Positions 1 through 9,124 of a stretch of 64,000 nt of DNA are shown in pieces. This stretch comes from an uncultured Acidobacteriaceae bacterium (GTDB lineage: Bacteria > Acidobacteriota > Terriglobia > Terriglobales > Acidobacteriaceae). Position 1 is the first letter of the stretch; every line of letters starts with the position of its first letter. The stretch lies in the NCBI GenBank assembly GCA_937879855.1, contig CALFMO010000042.1, positions 1 through 64,000 on the forward strand, given 5' to 3'. A program made the translations under genes and the position numbers. The notes under the pieces were generated by a model. It was not told the DNA's origin, searched no databases, and saw nothing but the letters and a program-made list of their open reading frames with translations.

Positions 1-49
1 GGGGTGCTTCAGAGAATAACTTCGGCCAGAGGTTTTCTGTGAGCACCCC
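1..49. other. long imperfect hairpin at window edge
   Basis: GGGGTGCT (1-8) pairs with AGCACCCC (42-49), and inside it CAGAGAA pairs with TTTTCTG with one G-T wobble, leaving a 16-nt loop. This could be the end of a structured RNA or of a terminator for a gene outside the window. There is no T-run directly after it, and the family was not recognised. Confidence 0.35.
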
Positions 50-111
50 TTGCTTATGTCTCCTAGACGCAGTGCGAGCCTTCCCCCGTCTTAAGTCGTA
101 GCAAAGCGGTC

Positions 112-153
112 AAAAAGAAACCCACGGTCTGATAGCCGTGGGTTGGCTTTTTA
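112..153. terminator. bidirectional rho-independent terminator
   Basis: CCCACGG (121-127) pairs with CCGTGGG (136-142) around an 8-nt loop. A T-rich tract follows on the plus strand (TTGGCTTTTT) and an A-rich tract precedes it (AAAAAGAAA), so it can work in both directions. It ends the minus-strand HMA-like gene 31 bases past its stop, and probably also a plus-strand gene lying before the window. Confidence 0.75.
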
Positions 154-183
154 TGGGGTTAGGGAGCTTAAGTGTGTCGGGAC

Positions 184-411
184 TTAGGCCAGGGCTACCT
201 GTTCCCGCACATCCACTCCCGCGTTGCGCAGCAACTTGACTACCGCATCCTGTTTTAGCCGCGAGGCGTCGAACTCCACCCGCACCGTGCGCTGCTTGGC
301 GTTAAATTGTACCTGCCGGATGCCGTAAACCTCACGCATGGTGTCAATTGCCCGCATTTCGTTTTCGCCGGGAACTGCCCCGTAGTTGAAAACCACGTCC
401 AGATAAGTCAT
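184..411 (-). CDS. small heavy-metal-associated (HMA)-like domain protein
   Basis: A 75-residue protein that looks like one ferredoxin-like HMA fold of the kind found in copper chaperones and P-type ATPase N-termini (pattern ...GIRQVQFNAKQRTVRVEFD...LKQDAVVKLLRNAGVD). It lacks the CxxC metal-binding pair, so metal binding by the usual thiols is not supported. The ATG at 411 is chosen because AAGGA lies 8-12 bases upstream; a longer reading to 522 would run into the divergent gene's promoter. It is transcribed divergently from the copper-type P-ATPase, which suggests shared control and a role beside that pump. The function is inferred from fold and context only. Confidence 0.7.
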   Translation of the reverse strand: MTYLDVVFNYGAVPGENEMRAIDTMREVYGIRQVQFNAKQRTVRVEFDASRLKQDAVVKLLRNAGVDVREQVALA

Positions 412-566
412 GGATTCGAGTCCTTCGCTATGATGTTGGGAGTGCCCGGCCAACCTGCCGGATGAAACTAATATAGAACATCGGCAATCAAAGAAGACAG
501 TGTTGCGGTGCGCATGCGGCAAAGCGTTTGGGCCGAGCCGCTTTTGTCGAACCGAACGGCGAAATT

Positions 567-3104
567 ATGACGGCTTCGAATCTGCCTACCACGCTGGAGC
601 GCGACCCGGTCTGCGGGATGAATGTAGACCCTGCTTCCGCTAAGCATGTTTACGAGCACGCTGGGAAGAAGTATTACTTCTGCTGCGCGGGTTGTGGGGA
701 AAAATTTAAGGCGGACCCGGGGAAGTATTTGAACAAGCCCGCGGCGTTTCCGTCGAACCTGGTGATGGTGGGGATGCCCACTCCAGCGAAACCTTCGCCA
801 TCTCCTCACGCTGCGGGCGCACATCCGATTTCCATCCGGGCCGCGTCGAAACCAACTGCGGCGGCAGGCCCGGCATATGTGTGTCCGATGTGTCCCGAAG
901 TTCGTGAAAGCAAGCCCGGAGCCTGCCCAACGTGCGGCATGGCGCTTGAGCCCGACGTCCCAGTTGCATCGACGCGCACCGAATATACCTGCCCAATGCA
1001 TCCCGAGATTGTTCGGTCGGAGCCCGGCTCGTGTCCGATCTGCGGCATGGCCCTCGAACCGCGCACGGTGACCGCAGTCGCCGAAGAGAATCCGGAATTG
1101 CGCGACATGACCCGGCGCTTCTGGGTTGGCGTTGTATTGACCACGCCGCTGTTGGCGATCGCGATGGGGAGCATGTTCTGGCCGCACGCGTTCATGAGTT
1201 GGTTGGGCGGTGCGCGTCTGCCTTGGATCGAATTTGCGCTATCGACTCCGGCGGTCTTGTGGTGCGGCCTGCCATTCTTCCAGCGTTTCTGGACGTCCCT
1301 GGTGAACCGCAGCCCCAACATGTTTACGCTGATCGGACTGGGAACGGGAGTGGCTTACGTCTACAGCGTAGTAGCGACTATCGCGCCACAGATTTTTCCC
1401 GAGTCGCTGCGCGGTATGGCCGGATATCCCGATGTGTACTTTGAGGCGGCCGCCGCGATCACCACGCTGGTCTTGCTCGGCCAGGTGATGGAACTGCGGG
1501 CGCGCAGCCGCACCAGCGCGGCCATTCGAGCGTTGCTCGATCTGAGCCCGAAGACGGCGCGTCTCATTTCCGCCGGACCAAATGGCGACATCACCGAAAA
1601 AGACATTCCGCTTGAACACGTGAAGCCGGGCGACCGCCTGCGCGTGCGTCCCGGAGAAAAGGTTCCCGTCGACGGCGTCTTGCTCGAAGGACATAGCTCC
1701 ATTGACGAGTCGATGATCACCGGCGAATCGATTCCGGTCGAGAAAAATTCCAACAGCCCGGTCATCGGCGCGACCATCAACACCACGGGCTCGTTCATCA
1801 TGCGGGCCGAGCGTGTAGGCTCCGAAACTCTGCTGGCGCGGATCGTTCAGTTGGTAGGACAGGCCCAGCGCAGCCGCGCTCCCATTCAACGACTTGCGGA
1901 TCGGGTTGCCGCCTGGTTCGTTCCCGTAGTGGTTGCCGTGGCCGCAGTGACGTTTGTGGCGTGGTTCGTGTTTGGTCCGCAGCCCAGGCTGGCGCACGCG
2001 CTGGTGAACGCGGTTGCCGTGCTGATCATTGCCTGCCCCTGCGCCCTCGGCCTAGCGACTCCCATGGCGATCATGGTCGGCACGGGCCGCGGAGCTCATG
2101 CCGGAGTCCTGATCAAGAATGCCGAAGCGCTGGAGACCATGGAAAAAGTCGATACGCTCGTGATCGACAAGACCGGTACGCTGACGGAAGGGAAGCCGAA
2201 ACTCGCGGCAATCTCTGCAGCGCCGCCCTACACGGAAGACGAAGTGCTTCGGCTGGCTGCCAGCCTGGAAAAGGCCAGCGAACATCCTTTGGGCACGGCT
2301 ATTGTCAATGCCGCAACCGCAAGGGAATTAGTTCTCTCCAACCCGACGGAGTTCACCTACACCGTTGGCAAAGGTGTGCAAGGCATCGTTGACGGAAAAC
2401 GTGTCGCGGTGGGAAACCTGGCTATCATGCACGAAGTCGGCGCTCTGCAGCCGGGCAAAGGCATTTTGAGCGTTCAAAACTCGATTGGAACCACCCTTTC
2501 CGTAGCCGTCGACGGCAAATATGCAGGGAGCGTGTCCGTCGCCGATCCAATAAAGGCATCCACTCCCGCCGCCGTGCGCGATCTCAAGCGCCTGGGAATT
2601 CGAATCGTCATGCTCACCGGAGACAGCCGCGCGACTGCCGCGGCCGTCGCGCAGAAACTCGGTCTGCAGGACGACGAATTCGAAGCTGAGGTGTTGCCCG
2701 AACGCAAATCCGAAGTCGTCCGCAAAATGCAAGAGCAGGGAAGAGTCGTGGCCATGGCGGGCGACGGCATCAACGACGCGCCCGCGCTGGCTCAAGCCGA
2801 CGTTGGCATCGCCATGGGCACCGGAACCGACGTGGCCATGGAGAGCGGCGGCATCACGCTGGTCAAAGGCGATCTCTCGGGAATTCTGCGCGCGCGCAAG
2901 TTGAGCCGAGCCACCATGCGCAACATCCGCCAGAATCTTTTCTTCGCCTTCATCTATAACGCGATCGGAGTCCCCATCGCCGCCGGCGTGCTCTACCCAT
3001 TCTTCGGCCTGTTGCTCAGCCCCATCTTCGCCGCCGCCGCCATGAGCTTCAGTTCGGTGTCGGTGATTACGAATGCCCTACGGCTGCGCAATGTGAAGCT
3101 GTGA
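567..3104 (+). CDS. copper-type P1B ATPase with YHS and heavy-metal-binding domains
   Basis: An inner-membrane heavy-metal-exporting ATPase of about 845 residues. The order is an N-terminal YHS domain (DPVCGMNV, then YYFCCAGCGEKF), two consecutive heavy-metal-binding motifs of the CPMCPE/CPMHPE...CP.CGMALEP type, then the P-type core. Diagnostic motifs are MITGESIPVEK (actuator), the metal-transport CPC in IIACPCALGLATP, the phosphorylation site DKTGTLTEG, SEHPLG in the nucleotide-binding domain, and AMAGDGINDAP at the hinge. CPC plus SEHPLG points to Cu(+) or a related soft metal. An in-frame TTG at 528 could extend it by 13 residues; neither start has a clear ribosome binding site. The YHS and doubled CPMHP modules are typical of CopB/ActP-like pumps in soil bacteria. 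Confidence 0.93.
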   Translation: MTASNLPTTLERDPVCGMNVDPASAKHVYEHAGKKYYFCCAGCGEKFKADPGKYLNKPAAFPSNLVMVGMPTPAKPSPSPHAAGAHPISIRAASKPTAAAGPAYVCPMCPEVRESKPGACPTCGMALEPDVPVASTRTEYTCPMHPEIVRSEPGSCPICGMALEPRTVTAVAEENPELRDMTRRFWVGVVLTTPLLAIAMGSMFWPHAFMSWLGGARLPWIEFALSTPAVLWCGLPFFQRFWTSLVNRSPNMFTLIGLGTGVAYVYSVVATIAPQIFPESLRGMAGYPDVYFEAAAAITTLVLLGQVMELRARSRTSAAIRALLDLSPKTARLISAGPNGDITEKDIPLEHVKPGDRLRVRPGEKVPVDGVLLEGHSSIDESMITGESIPVEKNSNSPVIGATINTTGSFIMRAERVGSETLLARIVQLVGQAQRSRAPIQRLADRVAAWFVPVVVAVAAVTFVAWFVFGPQPRLAHALVNAVAVLIIACPCALGLATPMAIMVGTGRGAHAGVLIKNAEALETMEKVDTLVIDKTGTLTEGKPKLAAISAAPPYTEDEVLRLAASLEKASEHPLGTAIVNAATARELVLSNPTEFTYTVGKGVQGIVDGKRVAVGNLAIMHEVGALQPGKGILSVQNSIGTTLSVAVDGKYAGSVSVADPIKASTPAAVRDLKRLGIRIVMLTGDSRATAAAVAQKLGLQDDEFEAEVLPERKSEVVRKMQEQGRVVAMAGDGINDAPALAQADVGIAMGTGTDVAMESGGITLVKGDLSGILRARKLSRATMRNIRQNLFFAFIYNAIGVPIAAGVLYPFFGLLLSPIFAAAAMSFSSVSVITNALRLRNVKL

Positions 3105-3163
3105 GTCGAAATGAGGAATTGGTGAGCCTTCCTTCGACAATCGGAAGCGCGTGATGAAAACAA

Positions 3164-3185
3164 TTGGGGCGGGTTGCCCCGCCCC
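3164..3185 (-). terminator. GC-rich hairpin between convergent genes
   Basis: GGGGCGGG (3166-3173) pairs perfectly with CCCGCCCC (3178-3185) around TTGC. Read on the minus strand the stem is followed by AATTGTTTTC, so it fits a terminator for the Tat-signal gene ending at 3219. On the plus strand no T-run follows, so it would be a weak terminator for the P-ATPase gene. Confidence 0.55.
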
Positions 3186-3218
3186 TCGTTGCATACGCAA
3201 TCTCTCCAACAGCGCTGT

Positions 3219-4151
3219 TCACGAGAAGAAGACGCCGTTTTGCTCGCGGCCAAGCACGGAAAAAAGGTTCCGCGAGGGATTGGGCGCTTCCGATTGATAG
3301 TGGAATCCTGGCTGCACTGCGGACCATTGGATGGTGGCCGGAGTGGACAGGAACGAGCCTTGAAAAGTTTGCGAGCTGTTGTGAATTTCCGCCATCGTAC
3401 TTATGCCATTCCATTCGATGTCGAATGAGACGCTGGCGCGTTTCGGGAAAATACCCGGGATGAGCGGGAGGCCCATGATGCCGGGGAGTCCCAAGCCGTA
3501 GGTCAGGGAGTTCGCTATATCGTGGTCGTCAAAGACTTCCAGGTCTTTTACCCGAAGGCGAGCTTGCCCTTCGTCAAAATCGACGTCAACCGCGTCTTCG
3601 TCGACCTGAATCATCCAAAAGACGCCGTTCGTGTCGATGTGCACGTTGTAATCGTGGATCTGGTGAGGGAGAGTAGCCGATCCAGCCGGATCGGTGTAGA
3701 GGTCGAGTCAAACAAAGACGAACGTGCCCTTATGTTTGTGTCCGTCCGCTCCCACGAATTTCCCTTTGCTGAAGCCCATGTCTGCCTGGTACGCCAGGGG
3801 AGTGGTCATGCCGGTGGCAGTGTTCGTTCCCACGCCGCCACCGCGGATGTGCGTCAAGCCCACGAATCCGTCGAAGTTGTTGATCTGAGATGGGTCCTTG
3901 ATATTTCCCAGGGGCGTGCCGGGCATTAGTGGGTTATGGTGAATGAATATCCCGAACGGAGCGAAGGGAGCTATGCCCCCGGGAATCGGAGTGATCAGGC
4001 CGCCGGTGCGACGACTTACGTCTTCGTCGCTGTCAGCGAGCGCCGACTTGGAACCCAAGAGGCCAGCCCCAACTACCGTGCTGGCGCCGGCCATGGCTCC
4101 AAGGAAAGCGCGCCGTGAGGCTCCTGAACCTGGGATGTCTATCCTGTTCAT
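3219..4151 (-). pseudogene. Tat-exported protein interrupted by an in-frame TGA
   Basis: Two halves share one reading frame and read as one protein of about 310 residues. The first half (4151-3711) starts MNRIDIPGSGASRRAFLGAM, a twin-arginine-type signal with RR followed by a hydrophobic, Ala/Gly-rich segment ending SALADS. The second half continues LDLYTDPAGSATLPHQIHDY and ends at 3219. Between them is a single TGA (3710-3708, codon 148). No frameshift is needed, so the choice is nonsense mutation or recoding. Thirteen bases after the TGA is a perfect 7-bp hairpin (3694-3677), which meets a loose bacterial SECIS description. No Cys-type redox motif surrounds the site, and my memory of relatives is that they lack this residue, so I lean to a broken gene. 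The function is unknown. Confidence 0.6.
3677..3710 (-). other. in-frame TGA with following perfect hairpin
   Basis: The TGA (3710-3708) is followed by 13 bases, then CCGATCC-GGCT-GGATCGG (3694-3677). The stem is 7 bp, the loop starts with GG, and the loop lies 20 bases after the TGA. This is compatible with bSECIS geometry but may be chance within coding sequence. Confidence 0.35.
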
Positions 4152-4306
4152 ACTGCCTCCTCACAACCGCATCAAATTGTCTGGGGTCCGGAAAAACGGG
4201 AACGAGAAACTGCCAAATTGTCTGCTCATTGCAGAGGCCTGTCAAGCATTCATGTGTGGCAGCGCGGTCAGGCCTGTGGCCGCTAGCCCTCGTCAACGCC
4301 CTGAAA

Positions 4307-5131
4307 CTATTCCTTCAAATCCACATGCGCCACATCCTCAATCTTGCGTCCCAGGAACCGCTCGCCCAGCCGGCGAAACTTCTCCACCGAATCGGTGGCG
4401 AAAAACTTGATCCGCGGAAGCGTGCGACGCTCTTCAGCCTCTCCCTTTGCGGGCACCAGTTGTTGCAGATGCGAAGCCACGGCGCGGGCGGTCGATTCTG
4501 CTGAATCCACGATGCTCACGTGCCCCGGCGCCACGCGATGCAGCAGCGGCTTGAGCAAGGGATAGTGCGTGCAGCCCAGAACCAGCGTATCGGCGTCGTG
4601 AAATCCGTCGGCAAAGGCCTCGCCCAGATAAATGCGCGCGACCTGTTCGGTGACGGGGTGTTCCACCCATCCTTCTTCGACCAGCGGAACCAGCAGCGGG
4701 CAGGCCTTCTCGCGCGCGTTCAGGCCGCGAGTTTCAAGAGCTTTGCGGTACGCGTGGCTGCTGACCGTGGCCTCGGTTCCGATCACCACAATTTTCTGAT
4801 TCTTGCTGGCAGAGGCCGCCGCCGTCGCACCCGGCTCAACCACTCCCACGACCGGCACGTGCGCGCTTGCCGTAATGCGATCCAGCGCCAGCGCCGTCGC
4901 AGTGTTGCAGGCGATGACCAGCATCTGCGCGCCGTGGGATTCAAGATAATGCGCCGCTTCGACCGCGTAGCGGGCAACCGTTTCAACCGACTTCGATCCG
5001 TAAGGGAGTCGCGCCGTATCGCCAAAATAGGCATAATCGGCGCTGGGAATGAGTTCAAGTAAAGCTTTAAGGACGGTGAGCCCGCCAAAGCCCGAGTCAA
5101 ATACGCCGATGGTCGGACGGCGAGAGGTCAT
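4307..5131 (-). CDS. murI: glutamate racemase
   Basis: Cytoplasmic enzyme converting L-glutamate to D-glutamate for peptidoglycan. The 274-residue length is normal. The N-terminus IGVFDSGFGGLTVLKAL, the first catalytic cysteine in IACNTATA (Cys75) and the second in LGCTHYPLLK (Cys187) are all present, with PYGSKS in the substrate region. The stop of the small upstream gene is 2 bases before this ATG, so the two are probably translated together. Confidence 0.96.
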   Translation of the reverse strand: MTSRRPTIGVFDSGFGGLTVLKALLELIPSADYAYFGDTARLPYGSKSVETVARYAVEAAHYLESHGAQMLVIACNTATALALDRITASAHVPVVGVVEPGATAAASASKNQKIVVIGTEATVSSHAYRKALETRGLNAREKACPLLVPLVEEGWVEHPVTEQVARIYLGEAFADGFHDADTLVLGCTHYPLLKPLLHRVAPGHVSIVDSAESTARAVASHLQQLVPAKGEAEERRTLPRIKFFATDSVEKFRRLGERFLGRKIEDVAHVDLKE

Positions 5132-5133
5132 TT

Positions 5134-5346
5134 CTAGGCCAGCCCTAGACGCCTCAGCTCCGAATGGCTGAGTTGAACATTCAGAATTGACGTGCTGCCT
5201 TTCGTGGACAACTCTTCTAGCGCCGCTTCAACAATAGCGCCATACGTGCGCAGTTTCTTTAGAAGAAACTGTCGGATGTTCTCAATTCCATTCATCTGCA
5301 GCGAAGGAGATGCGCCTCCAGTTCCCCGAGAGTTGCCGTAAGCCAT
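5134..5346 (-). CDS. small hypothetical protein upstream of murI
   Basis: Seventy residues, no signal peptide or membrane segment. The middle (about residues 18-50) looks helical and charged (ENIRQFLLKKLRTYGAIVEAALEEL). The start is supported by GGAG about 8 bases before the ATG, and the 2-base gap to murI supports a two-gene operon. The family was not recognised. Confidence 0.6.
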   Translation of the reverse strand: MAYGNSRGTGGASPSLQMNGIENIRQFLLKKLRTYGAIVEAALEELSTKGSTSILNVQLSHSELRRLGLA

Positions 5347-5893
5347 TGTATTACTCCGTTTCTACCCGGCACTGCGCATACTGGTTCCTAGTATTGAGCC
5401 CCTATAGCATACCTGGGGTTAATATTCCTATCTTTAACCACGTCCCATTTATTGTTGAACGAAATGTTTTGGCGTCTGTCGATGTCCAGCGCCGTTTGGA
5501 GTTTCTCTGCTCCGATCATCTTAGAAAAATCATGGGTACAAATGTCTTTGAAGGGTTCTGATTCGGTGGAGAGTCGTAACGTCTAGTGTTTTGGCGATGC
5601 ATGCCTTTACGGCGCATTCAACCGGCAAGCCTCTCAGTTAATATGCTCCCTCAGCGTTGCCACCTCGCATCAGGACGCGGGTGATCTAAATGGCTTATCG
5701 GGATCTAGCTTTTTCGCCGAGGCTTTGGCGCTGCGCGACAAACTGAACGACTTCATCGCCCGCCACCGTTCCGACTTCCGTACCTGCTCGACTCGTACTC
5801 CATTCCCACTCCCCGCGAATTGCGGAAGAATAGAGGACACTCATGATGTTTTGATTTTCGCCTTGCCCTCACATGCGTGTGGATAGCTCTTTT
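5347..5893. other. gene-poor 547-bp spacer
   Basis: No convincing gene. A short plus-strand stretch around 5705-5880 reads SFFAEALALRDKLNDFIARH in one frame and could be the decayed end of a helical protein, but it has no start, ribosome site or recognisable family. The promoter of the murI operon must lie at its left edge. Confidence 0.4.
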
Positions 5894-7045
5894 CTAGAAT
5901 TCCGACCTGACCGGCGTGGAGACAAGTGATGTGGTTTCTACCTTGACGACGACCGAGGCAATATCATCTTTCTGTGCTTCACCGCACGCAAAGCGGAGGG
6001 CTTCGCGATACAGGCCGTCAACAAGCTGGCTCGCGGGCTCGCGGGTATGAGTGGCAACGTAGTTGAGGGCCCCTTGGGCTCCCCATTCTTTGCCGTCGGG
6101 CGACGTTGACTCGGTGATGCCGTCGGTGAGTAACACCAGAAGTTGGCCTGGGAGGAGTGTGATGGAAGGATTGCGCGAGAATCTCACATTCGGGAATAGA
6201 CCGAGCGGTAGTCCGCTACTCTCCAGGGTATGTTCCACTGCGCCGGAAGTGCTCAACATATATCCCGGGATGTGACCGGCGCCCGCATACACCAGCGATC
6301 GAGTACCCAGGTCCAGGGACGCGAGCATGAGCGTTACGAAGCACCCATCCCCCAAGTCGTCCACCAGCATGCGATTGACTTGCGTGAGAATTTGATCTAC
6401 TTCCAGACCCATGGAGGCAAAAGAGTGAACGTAGGCACGCGTCAGAGCCATCACCAGCGCTGAGCCGAAGCCATGGCCCTCCACGTCGCCGACTGCTATG
6501 CCCAAGCGATTGTGAGGCAGGGTAATAAAGTCGAAATAGTCACCACTGGTTTCATAGGCTGGATAAGCTGCCGCAGCAACATCGAAACCTTGGACGGTAG
6601 GTGCAACTCGATAAAACTTCTGCTGAATTTGCCTTGCGAGGCGCAATTGAACTTCACGCTCCTGGATGTTCAAGGCCTCGCTGATGTCTTGTATCACGGC
6701 CACGAAGTGCGACACTCTGCCAGTTTCGTCCACGATCGGGGTAATGGTCTCCTCCGCGGGATAGATTTCCCCCGTTTTCCTTCGGTTGCTGATGGTTGCG
6801 TGAAAGGACTGCCCGGCCATCAATTTAGCCCACAAGCGTTCGTAGAAAGCCGGATCCTGCAAACCTGACTTGAGAATCCGCGGAGTCTTCCCGCGCACGT
6901 CATCTGCACTGAATCCAGTCATCGTCTCGAATGCCGGATTCACGTACTCGATGAAGCCATGGCGGTCCGTGAGCAGGACGCCGTCTGCAATCTGTTCCAC
7001 CACATGCAAGAGCACTGCATTCGTTTGCCGGGACAAAGTTGGCAT
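5894..7045 (-). CDS. PAS-PP2C (SpoIIE/RsbU-type) serine phosphatase
   Basis: A 383-residue cytoplasmic signalling phosphatase. An N-terminal PAS domain (about residues 8-125; GVLLTDRHGFIEYVNPAFETM and a PAC-like DISEALNIQERE tail) is joined by a short helix to a SpoIIE-type PP2C domain (about 150-370). Metal-ligand motifs SGDYFDF, VGDVEGHGFGSAL, LLTDGITE and DDIASVVV are present. Such enzymes dephosphorylate anti-sigma-factor antagonists in partner-switching systems. The start at 7045 is fixed by AAGGAG seven bases upstream. It faces away from the receiver-kinase operon starting at 7424, so the 380-bp gap probably carries both promoters. Confidence 0.9.
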   Translation of the reverse strand: MPTLSRQTNAVLLHVVEQIADGVLLTDRHGFIEYVNPAFETMTGFSADDVRGKTPRILKSGLQDPAFYERLWAKLMAGQSFHATISNRRKTGEIYPAEETITPIVDETGRVSHFVAVIQDISEALNIQEREVQLRLARQIQQKFYRVAPTVQGFDVAAAAYPAYETSGDYFDFITLPHNRLGIAVGDVEGHGFGSALVMALTRAYVHSFASMGLEVDQILTQVNRMLVDDLGDGCFVTLMLASLDLGTRSLVYAGAGHIPGYMLSTSGAVEHTLESSGLPLGLFPNVRFSRNPSITLLPGQLLVLLTDGITESTSPDGKEWGAQGALNYVATHTREPASQLVDGLYREALRFACGEAQKDDIASVVVKVETTSLVSTPVRSEF

Positions 7046-7423
7046 GAATCTCCTTTCCAGAAAAACTGCCAAGCAGATAGAGCTTGGCTCGCCGCGGATG
7101 GATTTTGAGTGGGATTAGGCAAAGTTGGAAGACGCTGGCTGATCAGGAAAGTCATCGGCTGCGCATGACTGTTGCTTCAGAAGACGAAAGTGATGGTCCT
7201 TCGTCACTTTCCAGCTCTTTGCTCCAAGGGACAGGGCCTAAGGGCCAATACCCCAGCGACGAAGGGACAATCGGGCCGAATGTCGTTTGGGAGCTAACTG
7301 CCCGTTTTTTACTCAAGGTCAGCAGGTGGAAGCCGATGGCCAAGTTAGGCGAATCATCGATCGCAGTCGTACCCGTGTCCCGGTAGCTGTCGCATTGCGA
7401 GGCACAAGCAACGAGAGGCCACA
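7046..7423. other. divergent promoter region
   Basis: About 380 bp between the PP2C phosphatase and the plus-strand signalling operon, with no supported gene. A GGCCTAAGGGCC palindrome lies at about 7226-7237, but no clear -35/-10 pair could be assigned by eye. Confidence 0.35.
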
Positions 7424-8668
7424 GTGACTTTCAGTTCGGATCCACGATCCTTAGGCTTGGCGGAGGGCAACACGGTCGAGTGCGACGCGCCATTGCCGCC
7501 TCCTGACATTCGCACTTGCCAGGATGAATTCCACGGAGAGTCCAATCATCAGGACAAGACGGACAGCAGGCTCAAGCTGAGAGCGTTGGTGGTGGAGGAT
7601 GAACCGGCGGACGTCGAGCTGGCGCTGGGGACCCTGAGGCTGGGCGATTTGGACGTGGTGGGAGACGTCGCCCAGACCGCTCACGAGTTCACTGAACTCG
7701 TACGGAGGAATGTGTACGACATAGTTCTGGCTGACTACAATCTGCCGGGCTGGAATGGAATGGAATCGGTCGAGATCCTTCGCCGGGAAGGACTTGATAT
7801 TCCGGTCATTCTGGTCTCGGGCGCACTGGGCGAACTCACTGCGGTGGAGTGCATCAAGCAGGGCGCAGCCGACTACATCCTCAAGGATCATTTGGCGCGC
7901 TTGCCGGGGTCAGTACGGCGAGCCATGCGCGAAACCAAACTGCGCCAGGATCACCGCCAGTCGCAGGACGACCTGGCGCGTTCCAATCGGGATCTGGAGC
8001 AGTTCGCCTATGTGGCATCGCATGATTTGCAGGAACCCCTGCGGATGGTTGCCACGTATACGCAGCTCCTGGCGGAGCGCTACCGGGGCAGGCTCGATTC
8101 CGATGCGGACAAATACATCCACTACGCGGTGGACGGCGCCCTGCGTATGCAGAAACTGGTGCAGGACCTGCTGGCTTATTCGCGGGTCGGGCGCGCTGGC
8201 GTGGCTCTCGAGAATACCGACTCCAACGTTGCGCTGCAGGCCGCCTTAAGGAATCTGGAGGCGGCGATCCAGGAAAGCGGCGCTATCGTCGAGCACGCTC
8301 AACTTCCCGTACTGTTAGCCGATAGTTCGCAACTGGTGCAGGTATTTCAAAATCTGATTGGGAATGCGATCAAATTTCGCGGTTCCGAAACGCCTTTGAT
8401 CCGAATCAGCGCAGAGTTGAGGGGGAAAGAGTGGATATTTTCGGTGGCGGACAACGGCATCGGCATCGCCACCGAGCATGCAGACAGCGTGTTCGTAGTC
8501 TTCCGGCGCTTGCATGCGCGTGCGGAATATCCCGGCAACGGGATCGGACTCTCGATCTGCAAGAAAATTGTCGAGCAACATGGCGGCCGGATCTGGGTCG
8601 AATCCGAAATTGGTCGCGGATCCACGTTCCGGTTCGCCCTTCCTTCAAGAACAACTAGCGACCAGTGA
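7424..8668 (+). CDS. receiver-histidine kinase (response regulator/kinase fusion)
   Basis: A 414-residue soluble protein. Residues 52-170 are a receiver domain (ED acidic pair, phosphoacceptor Asp104 in VLADYNLP, Lys154 in YILKDHL). Residues 185-265 are a HisKA domain with His200 in ASHDLQEPLR, the bacteriophytochrome-type H-box. The HATPase follows, with NAIKF, DNGIGI and GNGIGLSICKK. The first ~48 residues are disordered and the start is a GTG with a weak ribosome site, so the true start may be later. It opens a co-directional series of signalling genes; the Rcp1-type receiver 15 bases downstream is the likely partner. Confidence 0.88.
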   Translation: MTFSSDPRSLGLAEGNTVECDAPLPPPDIRTCQDEFHGESNHQDKTDSRLKLRALVVEDEPADVELALGTLRLGDLDVVGDVAQTAHEFTELVRRNVYDIVLADYNLPGWNGMESVEILRREGLDIPVILVSGALGELTAVECIKQGAADYILKDHLARLPGSVRRAMRETKLRQDHRQSQDDLARSNRDLEQFAYVASHDLQEPLRMVATYTQLLAERYRGRLDSDADKYIHYAVDGALRMQKLVQDLLAYSRVGRAGVALENTDSNVALQAALRNLEAAIQESGAIVEHAQLPVLLADSSQLVQVFQNLIGNAIKFRGSETPLIRISAELRGKEWIFSVADNGIGIATEHADSVFVVFRRLHARAEYPGNGIGLSICKKIVEQHGGRIWVESEIGRGSTFRFALPSRTTSDQ

Positions 8669-8683
8669 GGGTCAACCACGAAC

Positions 8684-9124
8684 ATGAAACACACACCTGA
8701 GATTCTGATGGTCGACGACAACCCGGCAGATATTGATTTGACCAGCGAAGTACTGGCCCAGAGCGAAGCACATTTTCACGTGAACGCAGTAAACGATGGG
8801 GCAGAGGCGCTTTCGTTTCTGCGCCGGAAGGGGAAATATGTGAAGGCGCCGGTTCCAGACCTGGTTGTGCTCGACCTGAACCTGCCGCGCAAGGATGGGT
8901 GCGAAGTACTTTCGAATATCAAGGCTGACCCTGCTCTGGCCAAGATTCCAGTCGTCATCTTTACCACGTCACAGGCGGACTCCGACATCTCCCGCAGTTA
9001 CAAGCTGGGAGCCAACTGTTATCTCAGAAAGCCGGGAAACCTTCCGGAATTCGTTGCGGTAGTGCAATCGATGGCGGAGTTCTGGCTGGGCTTTGCCAGC
9101 CTGCCGCAGAGGGAGAAGCGATGA
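8684..9124 (+). CDS. Rcp1-type single-domain response regulator
   Basis: A 146-residue receiver without an output domain. The acidic pair is in ILMVDDNPAD, the phosphoacceptor Asp64 in VVLDLNLPRKDG, Thr in FTTSQ and Lys116 in YLRKPGN. The ~10-residue insertion before the phosphoacceptor is typical of Rcp1 regulators paired with phytochrome-like kinases. Its stop overlaps the start of the next gene (ATGA at 9121), which implies translational coupling and a relay role between the flanking kinases. Confidence 0.92.
   Translation: MKHTPEILMVDDNPADIDLTSEVLAQSEAHFHVNAVNDGAEALSFLRRKGKYVKAPVPDLVVLDLNLPRKDGCEVLSNIKADPALAKIPVVIFTTSQADSDISRSYKLGANCYLRKPGNLPEFVAVVQSMAEFWLGFASLPQREKR

Noticed and set aside
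468..1187. Long minus-strand frame opposite the P-ATPase
   Set aside because: It is a shadow of the high-GC coding strand, with no family match and an Arg/His-rich composition.
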